Shown here piece by piece: positions 1 through 8,986 of a stretch of DNA of 64,000 nt. The translations under genes were made by a program, and so were the position numbers. The notes below the pieces were generated by a model. That model did not search any database. It was not told the DNA's origin and saw nothing but the letters and a program-made list of their open reading frames with translations. Source of the DNA: Streptomyces sp. NBC_00539 (GTDB lineage Bacteria; Actinomycetota; Actinomycetes; Streptomycetales; Streptomycetaceae); the NCBI RefSeq assembly GCF_036346105.1, contig NZ_CP107811.1, positions 2,114,501-2,178,500 on the forward strand, in the 5' to 3' direction. The first letter of the stretch is position 1, and every line of letters starts with the position of its first letter.

Positions 1-105
1 GGCACCTACGGCAACGTGCTCCGCTTCCTGCCGCCGATCGTCATCGGCGAGGACCTCCTGAACGAGGGCCTGGACATCATCGAGGCCGCTTTCGCGGGCA
101 TCTGA
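1..105 (+). CDS. gabT: 4-aminobutyrate aminotransferase GabT, C-terminal fragment
   Basis: Only the last 34 codons lie in the window; the frame is open from base 1 and stops at TGA 103-105. The segment reads GNVLRFLPPIVIGEDLLNEG, the characteristic end of class III PLP-dependent GABA aminotransferases, which move the amino group of GABA to 2-oxoglutarate to give succinic semialdehyde. Its presence beside polyamine uptake and aminobutyraldehyde dehydrogenase genes fits a putrescine-to-GABA-to-succinate route. The fold and active-site lysine lie outside the window, so the assignment rests on the tail and the context. Confidence 0.8.
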   Translation, partial: GTYGNVLRFLPPIVIGEDLLNEGLDIIEAAFAGI

Positions 106-183
106 GCGAACGTCCGAACACGGGGACCCACCGGTACCGCCGGTAACGGTCGGGCGCTGTGAAGAAGATGTGGGGGGCCGATG

Positions 184-201
184 GCAGGAGCGCGTTCCTG
201 C
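184..201. terminator. Weak inverted repeat downstream of gabT
   Basis: GCAGGA and TCCTGC arms (6 bp) flank a 6-base spacer between gabT and the next start codon. It could end gabT transcription, but the stem is short and has no T-run. The rest of 106-238 shows nothing recognisable. Confidence 0.3.
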
Positions 202-238
202 TGTCGGTCCCCTTTTCGCTGCCGTACGGTTTCTGCAG

Positions 239-1012
239 ATGAGTGAGACACCCCGCTCCCGGGAAACCGGGGGCGACACCAGTACCGGGCTTCCCCAGCG
301 CCGCACTGGGCATGCGTTCGCGCACACTCCTCACCGATCGGACGGCCGTACGCCCCAAACCCCCCGGGGCGCACGGCAACCCGATCCGGGCGGCCGTCCC
401 GGAACCACCCCCCCTGTTCCGGGACGGCCGGCCATTCTCCGAGCCGCGCTCTGCGCGCTCCTCTTCGCCCTGACCACCTGGCAGGTCCTGGTCTCGGGTC
501 CGCTGCTCGCCCCGGACGCCCGGCTGAGCCGCGCGCTCGTCCGTACGGTCCCCGACCCCGTCACCGAACGCCTCGCGGACCTCGGCAACGTCCCCGTCGC
601 CCTGCCCGTGCTCCTCCTCGCGCTCTGCTACGCCCTGTGGCGCGGCGACCGCGGAGGCGCCGCCGCAGCGGCGGTGGCCATGGCCGTGGTGCCGGCGCTG
701 ATCGTCCCGCTCAAGGAGTGGACCGGCCGCCCCGGCCCCCTGGAGCCGTGGGCCGCCGGCTACTACCCCTCGGGGCACACGGCGACGGCCCTCGTGGCGT
801 ACGGGGGCGCAGCCCTGCTCGTACGCCCGTACACCCGCGGCCCCTGGCCCACGGTGCTCGCCGTCCTCCTGGCGGGGCTGACGGCGGCGGGCCTGGTCGT
901 GCGGGGCTTCCACTGGCCCTTGGACGTCCTGGCGAGCCTGCTGCTGTGCGCGCCGCTGCTGCTCGGGGTGCGGTGGGCCGTGGGCCGGTCCCGGTCCCGG
1001 TCCCGGGGGTAG
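239..1012 (+). CDS. PAP2-superfamily membrane phosphatase
   Basis: The 257-residue protein has a hydrophilic, Pro/Arg-rich N-terminus of about 80 residues followed by five to six hydrophobic segments. The three phosphatase motifs of the PAP2 family are visible: KEWTGRP near residue 159, PSGHT near 177 and RGFHWPLD near 222, holding the lysine/arginine, serine/histidine and arginine/histidine/aspartate of the active site. Such proteins dephosphorylate lipid phosphates such as phosphatidate or undecaprenyl pyrophosphate at the outer membrane face. ATG 239 was preferred to an upstream in-frame start because the N-terminal extension is low complexity. The substrate cannot be told from sequence. 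It converges on the next gene with only 7 bp between. Confidence 0.8.
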   Translation: MSETPRSRETGGDTSTGLPQRRTGHAFAHTPHRSDGRTPQTPRGARQPDPGGRPGTTPPVPGRPAILRAALCALLFALTTWQVLVSGPLLAPDARLSRALVRTVPDPVTERLADLGNVPVALPVLLLALCYALWRGDRGGAAAAAVAMAVVPALIVPLKEWTGRPGPLEPWAAGYYPSGHTATALVAYGGAALLVRPYTRGPWPTVLAVLLAGLTAAGLVVRGFHWPLDVLASLLLCAPLLLGVRWAVGRSRSRSRG

Positions 1013-1019
1013 CGCCGCC

Positions 1020-1508
1020 TCAGGGCGCCGGGTCCTCGCGCGCCGCCGACCGGGCCGCCGCCTCGTGCATGGCGAGTTCCAGCACCGCCGGGTCGGTGAG
1101 GGTGCCCCGGCCGTCCGGGGCCACGAGCCAGCGCAGGCCGCCCGTCGCCCGGCCCGGGTACGGGACCGCGATCCAGGTTCCGGGTCCTGCCCCCCGCACC
1201 CCCGTACCGACCCAGTGGCAGGCGGTGCCGGGGGGTACGAAGAAGCCGAGCCGGGTCATCGCCGTGCGGCCCCGCCGGGCGTCGGGGAAGTCGCCGAGCA
1301 CCGGGCCGGGCCGCTCCACGAGCCGTGTCAGCACGTCGAGGGCGGGCCGGCCCAGGCAGCCGGGGGTGATCAGTACGTCCCAGTGCCGCCCGGCGGGCAG
1401 GAGGACGACCCCGAGGGGGTTGCGCTCCCATTCCCACCGGCAGGCGTCCGGGTCCGGCGCCACCGACACCAGCCATTCCACTGCCGTCTTGTCCCCCGGG
1501 AACGTCAT
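1020..1508 (-). CDS. Short prim-pol-like (PF09250-type) paralogue, probably inactive
   Basis: This 162-residue protein resembles the second half of the prim-pol-like protein encoded at 62150-62824. Both share the block pattern VLLPxGRxxDVIxxxxxxGRxAL followed by an R/GPV segment, then a Trp-containing region and a C-terminal helix. It lacks the cysteine-rich N-terminal portion of its relative, and the segment where active archaeo-eukaryotic primases have a DxD pair reads WDVLI, with only one aspartate. Catalysis is therefore unlikely; nucleotide or nucleic acid binding is possible. It is a single gene with its own ATG at 1508. The family relation is inferred from the two proteins in this window only. 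Confidence 0.55.
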   Translation of the reverse strand: MTFPGDKTAVEWLVSVAPDPDACRWEWERNPLGVVLLPAGRHWDVLITPGCLGRPALDVLTRLVERPGPVLGDFPDARRGRTAMTRLGFFVPPGTACHWVGTGVRGAGPGTWIAVPYPGRATGGLRWLVAPDGRGTLTDPAVLELAMHEAAARSAAREDPAP

Positions 1509-1698
1509 CGCCCGGCCTCCGTTCGCTCCAGCTCGGTCAAGGTCCCTCGAACGGGGCCTCCGGCTGGAGAGAGCGGGGCGGGGCGCGGCTATGACGCGGG
1601 TTCGGCGACACCGTGGTGGTGAACCGGGCCACCGGTGCGGTGACGGTCGGCGCCGGGCGCGCGCCCGGCAGCCGCAGCCCCGGTCGCGCAGCCGGTCG

Positions 1699-1766
1699 GC
1701 TGTCGAATCCGTTCAGCCGCGCGTCCGTTCAGCTGTCGGGTCGGCTGTCGGGCCGGTCAGCTGTCG
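1699..1766. repeat. Four dispersed copies of GCTGTCG near the oxidase stop
   Basis: The heptamer GCTGTCG starts at 1699, 1732, 1744 and 1760; the last copy includes the reversed stop codon of the adjacent FAD oxidoreductase. This suggests local duplication of the gene's 3' end. The remaining part of the 1509-1756 gap shows no clear signal. Confidence 0.4.
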
Positions 1767-3175
1767 AAGCCCAGGCCGAAGCGGTCGAGCACCTTGAGCC
1801 AGAGGTTGCGGCGCCCGCCCCGGGCGTCGGCCCGGGCCAGCGACCACTTGGTGAGGGCGATGCCGGTCCAGGCGAAGGGCTCCGGCGGGAACGGCATCGG
1901 CTTGGACTTCACCATCTCCAGCTCGGTCCGCTCGGTGCGCGCGCCGTCCAGCAGGTCGAGCATCACGTCCGCGCCGAAGCGGGTGGCGCCGACGCCCAGT
2001 CCGGTGAACCCGGCCGCGTAGGCCACCTTGCCGGAGTGCGCGGTGCCGAAGAAGGCGGAGAACCGGGAGCAGGTGTCGATCGCCCCGCCCCAGGCGTGGC
2101 TGAACTTGATGCCTTCCAGCTGCGGGAAGGCGGTGAAGAAGTGCTGCGCGAGCTTGAGGTACGTCTCGGGGCGGTGGTCGTACTCGGAGTCCAGCTTGCC
2201 CTTGTAGGGGTAGATGGCGTCGTACCCGCCCCACAGGATGCGGTTCTCCGGGGTGATGCGGAAGTAGTGGAACTGGTTGGCGCTGTCGCCGAGGCCCTGG
2301 CGCTTGCCCCAGCCGATGGCCTTGAGCTGCTCGGGGGTGAGCGGCTCGGTCATCAGCGCGTAGTCGTAGACGGGGACGGTGAACGGCCGGATCCGCTTGA
2401 CCAGCGACGGGAAGATGTTGGTCCCCAGCGCGACCCGGCGGGCGAAGATCCGCCCGTACGGGGTGCGTACGGCCATGCCGGCGCCGGAGGCGGTCAGCGA
2501 GAGCCCGCGGGTGTTCTCGTAGATCCGCACGCCGAGGCCCAGGCAGGCCCGCTTGAGGCCCCAGGCGAGCTTCGCGGGGTTGAGCATGGCGACGCCGTCG
2601 GTGTCCCACAGCCCCGCGAGGAAGGTCGGGGAGTCGACCTCGGCGCGGACCGCGTCGCGGTCCAGCCAGCGCGAGCCGTCGGCGAGACCCAGCTTGCGGG
2701 CCTCCTCGTACAGTTCGCGCAGTTCCTCGACCTGGTGGGGCTCGGTCGCCACGTCGATCTCGCCGGTGCGCTCGAAGTCGCAGTCGATGCCGTAACGGGC
2801 GATGGCCGCCTCGATCTCGTCGAGGTTGCGGGCGCCCAGCTCCTCCAGCTTCGCCAGCTCGCCGGGCCAGCGGGCCAGGCCGTTGGCGAAGCCGTGGGTG
2901 AGGGAGGCGGCGCAGAAACCGCCGTTGCGGCCGGAGGCGGCCCAGCCCGCCTCCTTGCCCTCGATCAGGACGACGTCCCGGGCGGGGTCGCGCTCCTTGG
3001 CGATGAGCGCGGTCCACAGACCGCTGTAGCCCCCGCCGATGACCAGCAGGTCGCAGGCCTCGTCGGAGGTCAGCGCCGGCTCGGCGGCGGGCTTGCCCGG
3101 GTCGTCCAGCCAGTACGAGACCGGCAGTGCTTCGGAAAGGGATTGCGCAACGCTTCGCATGGCGACTGGGGCCAT
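1757..3175 (-). CDS. FAD-dependent amine oxidoreductase (gamma-glutamylputrescine oxidase-like)
   Basis: A 472-residue DAO-family flavoprotein. The dinucleotide-binding motif VIGGGYSGLW lies at residues 45-54, followed by the FAD-contacting segment GKEAGWAASGRNGGF, typical of PuuB-like oxidases in which the SGRNGG stretch contacts the flavin. It probably oxidises (gamma-glutamyl)putrescine to the aldehyde, which the neighbouring aldehyde dehydrogenases would consume. ATG 3175 was chosen because AGGGAG lies 9 bases upstream; a TTG at 3184 sits too close to that site. It is the last gene of the ald-potDABC operon, 21 bp after the PotC-like stop. Choice between free and glutamylated substrate is inference. 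Confidence 0.8.
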   Translation of the reverse strand: MAPVAMRSVAQSLSEALPVSYWLDDPGKPAAEPALTSDEACDLLVIGGGYSGLWTALIAKERDPARDVVLIEGKEAGWAASGRNGGFCAASLTHGFANGLARWPGELAKLEELGARNLDEIEAAIARYGIDCDFERTGEIDVATEPHQVEELRELYEEARKLGLADGSRWLDRDAVRAEVDSPTFLAGLWDTDGVAMLNPAKLAWGLKRACLGLGVRIYENTRGLSLTASGAGMAVRTPYGRIFARRVALGTNIFPSLVKRIRPFTVPVYDYALMTEPLTPEQLKAIGWGKRQGLGDSANQFHYFRITPENRILWGGYDAIYPYKGKLDSEYDHRPETYLKLAQHFFTAFPQLEGIKFSHAWGGAIDTCSRFSAFFGTAHSGKVAYAAGFTGLGVGATRFGADVMLDLLDGARTERTELEMVKSKPMPFPPEPFAWTGIALTKWSLARADARGGRRNLWLKVLDRFGLGFDS

Positions 3176-3196
3176 GTCTTCCAACTCCCTACAGAG

Positions 3197-4003
3197 TTAC
3201 TCGGGCTGTGCCTTCTTGCGGCGGTTGCCGATCGTCTGACCGGCGAGGACCACCAGCACCGCGATGACGAACATCGCCGTGCCGATGACGTTGATCTGGA
3301 CGGGCGTACCGCGCTGCGCCGATCCCCACACGAACATGGGGAAGGTGACGGTGTTGCCCGAGTTGAAGTTGGTGATGATGAAGTCGTCGAAGGAGAGCGC
3401 GAAGGAGAGCAGCGCACCCGCCGCGATACCGGGGGCCGCGATCGGCAGGGTGACGCGCAGGAAGGTCTGCACCGGTCCCGCGTAGAGGTCGCGCGCGGCC
3501 TCCTCCAGCCGCGGGTCCATGGACAGGACGCGCGCCTTGACCGCGGCGACGACGAAGCTGAGGCAGAACATGATGTGGGCGATCAGGATCGTCCAGAAGC
3601 CCAGCCTGATGCCCATGTTGAGGAAGAGGGCCAGCAGCGAGGCGGCCATCACGATCTCGGGCATCGCCATGGGCAGGAAGATCAGCGAGTTGACCGCGCC
3701 GCGCGCCCGGAAGCGGTAGCGCACGAGCGCGAAGGCGATCGCCGTGCCGAGGACGGTGGCTCCGAGGGTGGCCCACACGGCGATCTGGAGCGAGAGCGAC
3801 AGGGAGCCGCACAGGTCCGCGACCCCGCAGGGGTCCTTCCAGGCGTCGAGCGAGAACTCCTGCCAGGCGTAGTTGAAGCGCCCGGTGGGGTTGTTGAAGG
3901 AGAACACCGTCACGACGACGTTCGGCAGGATCAGGTAGGCGAGGGTGCCCAGACCCGCGATCACGACGAGGTTGCGGCGCAGCCACGCGATGGGGGTACG
4001 CAT
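3197..4003 (-). CDS. potC: Polyamine ABC transporter permease, PotC-like
   Basis: A 268-residue integral membrane protein with six predicted helices and the binding-protein-dependent permease EAA loop (EEAARDLYAGPVQTFLRVTLP, about residues 163-183), which contacts the ATPase. An extended Asp/Cys-containing loop follows helix 1 (DPCGVADLCGS), an unusual pair of cysteines facing the outside. Its ATG overlaps the upstream PotB-like stop (ATGA), so the two are translationally coupled. With PotA, PotB and PotD it would form a spermidine/putrescine importer. Confidence 0.85.
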   Translation of the reverse strand: MRTPIAWLRRNLVVIAGLGTLAYLILPNVVVTVFSFNNPTGRFNYAWQEFSLDAWKDPCGVADLCGSLSLSLQIAVWATLGATVLGTAIAFALVRYRFRARGAVNSLIFLPMAMPEIVMAASLLALFLNMGIRLGFWTILIAHIMFCLSFVVAAVKARVLSMDPRLEEAARDLYAGPVQTFLRVTLPIAAPGIAAGALLSFALSFDDFIITNFNSGNTVTFPMFVWGSAQRGTPVQINVIGTAMFVIAVLVVLAGQTIGNRRKKAQPE

Positions 4004-4932
4004 CAGACCAGGTCCTCCGTCCCCGCTCGGCGGATGTAGATGGTGACCATGATCAGCACGATGGCCATGAGGATGAAGGACAGCGCGGCCGCCGTCGGGT
4101 AGTCGAGGATGCGCAGGTACTGCGACTGGATGACGTTGCCGATCATCCGGGTGTCGGCCGAGCCGAGCAGTTCGGCGTTGACGTAGTCGCCGCTCGCCGG
4201 GATGAAGGTCAGCAGGGTCCCGGAGACCACGCCCGGCATCGAGAGCGGGAAGGTCACCTTCCGGAACACCGTGGCGGGACGGGCGTACAGGTCGCCGGCC
4301 GCCTCGTGGAGGCGGGTGTCGATGCGCTCCAGCGAGGTGTACAGCGGAAGGATCATGAAGGGGAGGAAGTTGTACGTCAGACCGCAGACCACCGCGAGCG
4401 GCGTGGCCAGGACCCGGTCGCCCTCGGTCATGCCCAGCCAGCTGGTGACGTCCAGGAAGCCGATCTTGTTGAGCACGCCGACGACCGGGCCGCCGTCGGC
4501 CAGGATCGTCTTCCAGGCCAGCGTGCGGATCAGGAAGCTGGTGAAGAACGGGGCGATGACCAGCACCAGCAGGAGGTTGCGCCAGCGGCCCGCCTTGAAG
4601 GCGATCAGGTAGGCGAGCGGGTACCCGAGCAGCAGGCACAGGACGGTCGCGGTGCCGGCGTACAGGAGCGAGCGGAGGAACTGCGGGACGTAGTCGGTGA
4701 AGGCGTCCCAGTACGTCTGGAAGTGCCAGGTGACCTTGAAGCCCTCTTCGAGGGAGCCGGTCTGTACCGAGGTCGAGGCCTGGTAGACCATCGGCAGGAC
4801 GAAGAACACCAGCAGCCACAGGATGCCGGGCAGCAGCAGCCAGTACGGGACCAGCCGCTTGCGCATCGACGGCTTGTGGACCGGGGGGTCGGTCGCAGGG
4901 GCGGCCTGGGGCGGCGCGGTGGTGGCGCTCAC
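4003..4932 (-). CDS. potB: Polyamine ABC transporter permease, PotB-like
   Basis: The 309-residue protein starts with a 25-residue Pro/Ala-rich cytoplasmic tail, followed by six membrane segments and the EAA loop HEAAGDLYARPATVFRKVTFP. GTG 4932 is chosen because it overlaps the TGA of the ATPase gene (GTGA) and the homologous region begins shortly after. Pairing with the PotC-like protein gives the usual heterodimeric translocation pore. Position within a D-A-B-C gene order matches the known spermidine/putrescine systems. Confidence 0.85.
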   Translation of the reverse strand: MSATTAPPQAAPATDPPVHKPSMRKRLVPYWLLLPGILWLLVFFVLPMVYQASTSVQTGSLEEGFKVTWHFQTYWDAFTDYVPQFLRSLLYAGTATVLCLLLGYPLAYLIAFKAGRWRNLLLVLVIAPFFTSFLIRTLAWKTILADGGPVVGVLNKIGFLDVTSWLGMTEGDRVLATPLAVVCGLTYNFLPFMILPLYTSLERIDTRLHEAAGDLYARPATVFRKVTFPLSMPGVVSGTLLTFIPASGDYVNAELLGSADTRMIGNVIQSQYLRILDYPTAAALSFILMAIVLIMVTIYIRRAGTEDLV

Positions 4933-6080
4933 GCGGACTCCTCGACCGTCTCGATGCCCGCGTCGATGTCCTGCGCCGCGTCGAGGCCGAACGTGTGGTC
5001 CGGGTTCCAGTGCAGGACGACCCGGGCTCCCGGGGTCAGGCGGACGTCGCGCTCGATGTTCTGGACGTAGACCTCGAGCTCCGGGCAGACGGGGCTGTCG
5101 ATGACGAACTGGGTGGAGACCCCGATGAAGGAGGAGTCGGCGATCGTTCCGGTGATCTTGTTGCGGCCGGCCGCGATGGTGTCCTCCTCGTCCGCGTGGA
5201 CCAGGGATATCTTCTCGGGGCGCACCCCGACCAGCAGCTTTCCGCCGGCCCGGGGCGTGGTCGAACATCGCGCGGCGGGCAGCCTGAGCTTCGCGCCCGC
5301 GCTGGAGACGACGACGTCGCCGGACCCGGACTCCAGCACCTCGGCCTCGATGAGGTTGGAGGTGCCGAGGAAGTTGGCCACGAAGGTGGTCTTCGGGTTC
5401 TCGTACAGCTCGGCGGGGGCGCCCAGCTGCTCCACCCGTCCGCCGTTCATCACCGCGACGGTGTCGGCCATCGTCATGGCCTCCTCCTGGTCGTGCGTGA
5501 CGTGGACGAAGGTGATGCCGACCTCGGTCTGGATCCGCTTGAGCTCCAGCTGCATCTGGCGGCGCAGCTTGAGGTCGAGGGCGCCGAGCGGCTCGTCCAG
5601 GAGCAGCACCTGGGGGTGGTTGATCAGGGCGCGGGCGACCGCGACGCGCTGCTGCTGGCCGCCGGAGAGCTGGTGCGGTTTGCGCTCGGCGAACTGGCCG
5701 AGCTGGACCAGTTCCAGCATGTCGTCGACCTGCTTCTTGACCGACTTCACGCCGCGGCGGCGCAGCCCGAAGGCGACGTTCTCGTAGATGTTCAGGTGTG
5801 GGAAGAGCGCGTAGCTCTGGAAGACGGTGTTCACCGGGCGCTTGTACGGGGGCAGCTGGGTGACCTCGCGGTCACCGAGGCTGACGGTGCCGGTGGAGGG
5901 CTCCTCCAGACCGGCGATCATGCGCAGGGTGGTGGTCTTCCCGCAGCCCGAGGCGCCGAGCAGGGCGAAGAAGGAGCCCTGGGGGATGGTGAGATCGAGC
6001 GGGTGCACGGCGGTGAAGGATCCGTAGTGCTTGCTGATCCCGGCGAGGCGGACGTCGCCGCCCGCGGTCTTGTCAGTCAT
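4929..6080 (-). CDS. potA: Polyamine ABC transporter ATP-binding protein, PotA-like
   Basis: The 383-residue ATPase shows Walker [10 protein letters not shown] at residues 42-50, Q-loop around [10 protein letters not shown] (85-94), signature LSGGQ at 137-141, Walker B VLLLDEPL at 157-164 and the H-loop [11 protein letters not shown]-terminal TOBE-like domain (about 280-375) is typical of the spermidine/putrescine and iron(III) importers, which use it for regulation. ATG 6080 lies 65 bp after the binding-protein stop. It energises import together with the two following permeases. Confidence 0.88.
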   Translation of the reverse strand: MTDKTAGGDVRLAGISKHYGSFTAVHPLDLTIPQGSFFALLGASGCGKTTTLRMIAGLEEPSTGTVSLGDREVTQLPPYKRPVNTVFQSYALFPHLNIYENVAFGLRRRGVKSVKKQVDDMLELVQLGQFAERKPHQLSGGQQQRVAVARALINHPQVLLLDEPLGALDLKLRRQMQLELKRIQTEVGITFVHVTHDQEEAMTMADTVAVMNGGRVEQLGAPAELYENPKTTFVANFLGTSNLIEAEVLESGSGDVVVSSAGAKLRLPAARCSTTPRAGGKLLVGVRPEKISLVHADEEDTIAAGRNKITGTIADSSFIGVSTQFVIDSPVCPELEVYVQNIERDVRLTPGARVVLHWNPDHTFGLDAAQDIDAGIETVEESA

Positions 6081-6145
6081 GGGCCTGGGCCTTCGGTGGT
6101 GGTGTCGTCAAAAAGGGCGGGGGCGCGGGTGCCGGTCGGGCCCCG

Positions 6146-7396
6146 TCAGGCGCCGATGAGCTTGGTGAACTTCTCCTCGTACGCCGTCTCTTCCTCGCTG
6201 GTGAGCGAGCGGAAGGCGTGCGATTTGGCGGCCATTTCCTTGTCCGGGACGATCAGTACGTTGTCCGCGAGGGCCGGGTCGATCTTGGCGAGGTCTTCCT
6301 TGACGCCGTCGACCGGGCAGACGTAGCTGATGAAGGCCGCGAGCTGGGCGGCCACCGCCGGCTCGTAGTAGTAGTCGATGAGCTTCTCGGCGTTGGCCTT
6401 GTGCCGGGCGTGCGCGGGGACCAGCAGGTTGTCGCTGGAGGAGAGGTAACCGGCGGCGGGGATCGCGTACTTGATGTCCGGGTTGCCGGCCTGGAGCTGG
6501 ATGACGTCGCCCGCCCAGGCGAGGCAGGCCGCGAGGTCGCCCTTGTCGAGGTCCGCCGTGTAGTCGTTGCCGGTGAAGCGGCGGATCTGCTTGGTGTCGA
6601 CGCCCTTCTGGAGCCGGCCGATGGCGCCGTCGAAGTCGGCGGTGGTGAAGTTCGCCGGGTCCTTGCCCTGGTCGAGCAGGGTCATGCCGACGCTGTCGCG
6701 CATCTCGGTGAGGAAGCCGACCCGGCCCTTGAGGGTGGGGTCGTCGAGCAGCTGCGTGACGGAGTCGACCTTCCTGCCGCCGGTGGCCTTGGCGTTGTAG
6801 GCGATGACGGTGTCGATGCCGGTCCAGGGGTAGCTGTGGGCGCGGCCGGGGTCCCAGTCGGGGTTGCGGAACTGGGGGATCAGGTTCGCGTAGGCGTGCG
6901 GGAGGTTGGCGGGGTCCAGTTTCTGCGCCCAGCCGAGGCGGATGATGCGGGCGGCGAGCCAGTCGGTGACGACGATCAGGTCCCGGCCGGTGTCCTGGCC
7001 GGCGGCCAGCTGGGGGCGTATCTTGCCGAAGAACTCGACGTTGTCGTTGATGTCCTCCGTGTACTTGACCTGGATTCCCGTGCGCTTGGTGAACGCCTCT
7101 AGCGTGGGCCGGGACTTCTCGTCGTCACTGGTGTCCATGTACTCGGTCCAGTTGGAGAAGTTGATCTCCTTCTCCGAGGCCGAGTGGTCGTCGGAGGCCG
7201 TCCCCGCGTCGCCTTCCCGCTTGGCGGGCGGGATGCCGCAGCCGGTCAGCCCGTACAGGCCGCCGACAGTGAGCGCCCCGATGCCGCAGGCGCGCAGCAG
7301 CGAACGCCGGGTGAGGGCGCCGCGGCCGCTGGTGAGGCTGCGTCGTATCGCGGCGAGTTGCGGCGGCGAGAGGCTGCCGGGCTCGAACTGCTCCAT
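6146..7396 (-). CDS. potD: Polyamine-binding lipoprotein, PotD-like
   Basis: A 416-residue extracytoplasmic binding protein. The N-terminus carries a twin-arginine pair (LTRRSLLRA, about residue 28) followed by a hydrophobic stretch and lipobox LTGC near residue 52, so it is probably a Tat-exported lipoprotein; such a signal is plausible in streptomycetes but was not tested. The mature part begins with the INFSNWTEYMDT motif of spermidine/putrescine-binding proteins. It lies 47 bp after the aldehyde dehydrogenase and feeds the PotABC components. The protein at 16531-17709 is a close paralogue, sharing for instance IRRFTGNDYT. Confidence 0.88.
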   Translation of the reverse strand: MEQFEPGSLSPPQLAAIRRSLTSGRGALTRRSLLRACGIGALTVGGLYGLTGCGIPPAKREGDAGTASDDHSASEKEINFSNWTEYMDTSDDEKSRPTLEAFTKRTGIQVKYTEDINDNVEFFGKIRPQLAAGQDTGRDLIVVTDWLAARIIRLGWAQKLDPANLPHAYANLIPQFRNPDWDPGRAHSYPWTGIDTVIAYNAKATGGRKVDSVTQLLDDPTLKGRVGFLTEMRDSVGMTLLDQGKDPANFTTADFDGAIGRLQKGVDTKQIRRFTGNDYTADLDKGDLAACLAWAGDVIQLQAGNPDIKYAIPAAGYLSSSDNLLVPAHARHKANAEKLIDYYYEPAVAAQLAAFISYVCPVDGVKEDLAKIDPALADNVLIVPDKEMAAKSHAFRSLTSEEETAYEEKFTKLIGA

Positions 7397-7443
7397 GCGC
7401 TGTGCCCTTTCGGGTGGTGTGCCGCTCGGTCGGGCGGTCTCGG

Positions 7444-8958
7444 CTATCGGTCCCCGAAGATCGTGCGGTGCCAGTCCTTCGCGGCGACCGCGGTGTTGTC
7501 GTACATCACGTGCTTGACCTGTGTGTACTCCTCGAAGGAGTAGGCACTCATGTCCTTGCCGAAGCCGCTCGCCTTGTAGCCCCCGTGCGGCATCTCGCTG
7601 ATGATCGGAATGTGGTCGTTGACCCAGACGCAGCCGGCCTTGAGCTCGCGGGTGGCGCGGCCCGCCCGGTAGACGTCGCGGCTCCAGGCGGAGGCCGCGA
7701 GCCCGTAGGGGGTGTCGTTGGCCAGCGCGATGCCCTCGTCGTCGGTGTCGAAGGGCAGGACGACGAGGACCGGCCCGAAGATCTCGGACTGCACGACCTC
7801 GCTGTCCTGCGCGGCGCCGGAGATCAGGGTGGGCCGGTAGTAGGCGCCGTCGGCAAGGTCGCCCGAGGGGGACCCGCCGCCAGTGACGACGGTCGCGTAC
7901 GCGCGGGCGCGCTCGACGAAGCCGGCGACGCGGTCGCGCTGGGCGTGGGAGACGAGCGGGCCGAGGTCGGTGTCCGGCGCGAAGGGGTCGCCGAGGCGGA
8001 CGGTGTCCATCAGTTCGGCGACGCGGGCGACGAAGGCGTCGTGCAGGGGCCGCTGGACGTAGGCGCGGGTGGCGGCGGTGCAGTCCTGCCCGGTGTTGAT
8101 GAGGGATGCGGCGACCGCGCCGTGCGCGGCGGCCTCCAGGTCGGCGTCGTCGAAGACGAGGAAGGGGGCCTTGCCGCCGAGCTCCAGGTGGAGGCGCTTG
8201 ACGGTGGCGGTGGCGATCTCGGCGACGCGCTTGCCGACGGCGGTGGAGCCGGTGAAGGAGGTCATCACCACGTCCGGGTGCCCGACGAGGTGCTCGCCCG
8301 CGTCCCGGCCCGCACCGGTGACGATGTTGATCACACCGTCCGGGAGGCCCGCCTCCTTGGCCGCCTGCGCGAACATCAGCGAGGTCAGCGGCGTGAGCTC
8401 GGCGGGCTTGAGCACGATCGTGTTGCCCGCGGCGATCGCCGGGAGGATCTTCCAAGCCGCCATCTGGAGCGGATAGTTCCAGGGGGCGATCGAGCCGACG
8501 ACGCCGATGGCCTCGCGGCGTACGTAGGAGGTGTGATCGCCCGAGTACTCGCCGGCCGCCTGGCCCTGGAGGTGACGGGCGGCGCCCGCGAAGAAGGCGG
8601 TGTTGTCGATGGTCCCCGGTACGTCGAACTCCGTGGACAGCTTGATGGGCTTGCCGCACTGGAGGGATTCCGCGTACGCGAAGTCGTCGGCCTGCTCGGC
8701 CAGTACGGCGGCCAGCCGGTGGAGCGCGTCCGAACGCTCGCCGGGAGCGGCGGCGGACCAGCCGGGGAAGGCCCGCTTCGCGGCGGCGACCGCCTCGTCC
8801 ACGTCCGCCGGGCCCGCGAGCTCGTAGGTGAGCACGTCGGCGCCGGTGGCGGGGTCCACGACGGTGTGCGACCGCCCCGAGGTGCCGGGCCGGAGCCGGC
8901 CGTCGATGTACTGCGCGCCTTCTGCGAAGCGCTCCTTGACCTGGAAGCGGTTGCCCAT
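7444..8958 (-). CDS. Aminobutyraldehyde dehydrogenase (first copy)
   Basis: A 504-residue NAD(P)-dependent aldehyde dehydrogenase. The catalytic cysteine is in GQDCTAATR (C293), the general base glutamate in LELGGK (E259), and the Asn-containing APWNYP motif is at 158-163. It would oxidise 4-aminobutyraldehyde, or its gamma-glutamyl form, to GABA. ATG 8958 follows a GGAGAG-type ribosome site. As first gene of the operon with the polyamine importer and the FAD oxidase, its product position in the pathway is well supported. About 45% or more of the residues visibly match the second copy at 17861-19300 in the core, by eye. Confidence 0.85.
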   Translation of the reverse strand: MGNRFQVKERFAEGAQYIDGRLRPGTSGRSHTVVDPATGADVLTYELAGPADVDEAVAAAKRAFPGWSAAAPGERSDALHRLAAVLAEQADDFAYAESLQCGKPIKLSTEFDVPGTIDNTAFFAGAARHLQGQAAGEYSGDHTSYVRREAIGVVGSIAPWNYPLQMAAWKILPAIAAGNTIVLKPAELTPLTSLMFAQAAKEAGLPDGVINIVTGAGRDAGEHLVGHPDVVMTSFTGSTAVGKRVAEIATATVKRLHLELGGKAPFLVFDDADLEAAAHGAVAASLINTGQDCTAATRAYVQRPLHDAFVARVAELMDTVRLGDPFAPDTDLGPLVSHAQRDRVAGFVERARAYATVVTGGGSPSGDLADGAYYRPTLISGAAQDSEVVQSEIFGPVLVVLPFDTDDEGIALANDTPYGLAASAWSRDVYRAGRATRELKAGCVWVNDHIPIISEMPHGGYKASGFGKDMSAYSFEEYTQVKHVMYDNTAVAAKDWHRTIFGDR

Positions 8959-8986
8959 CACGCTCTCACGCTCTCCGTAGCTACAG

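Noticed and set aside
1613-4039. An 800-codon plus-strand open frame opposite the FAD oxidase and PotC
   Set aside because: Shadow of two recognised genes; Arg/Gly/Glu-rich composition typical of antisense frames.
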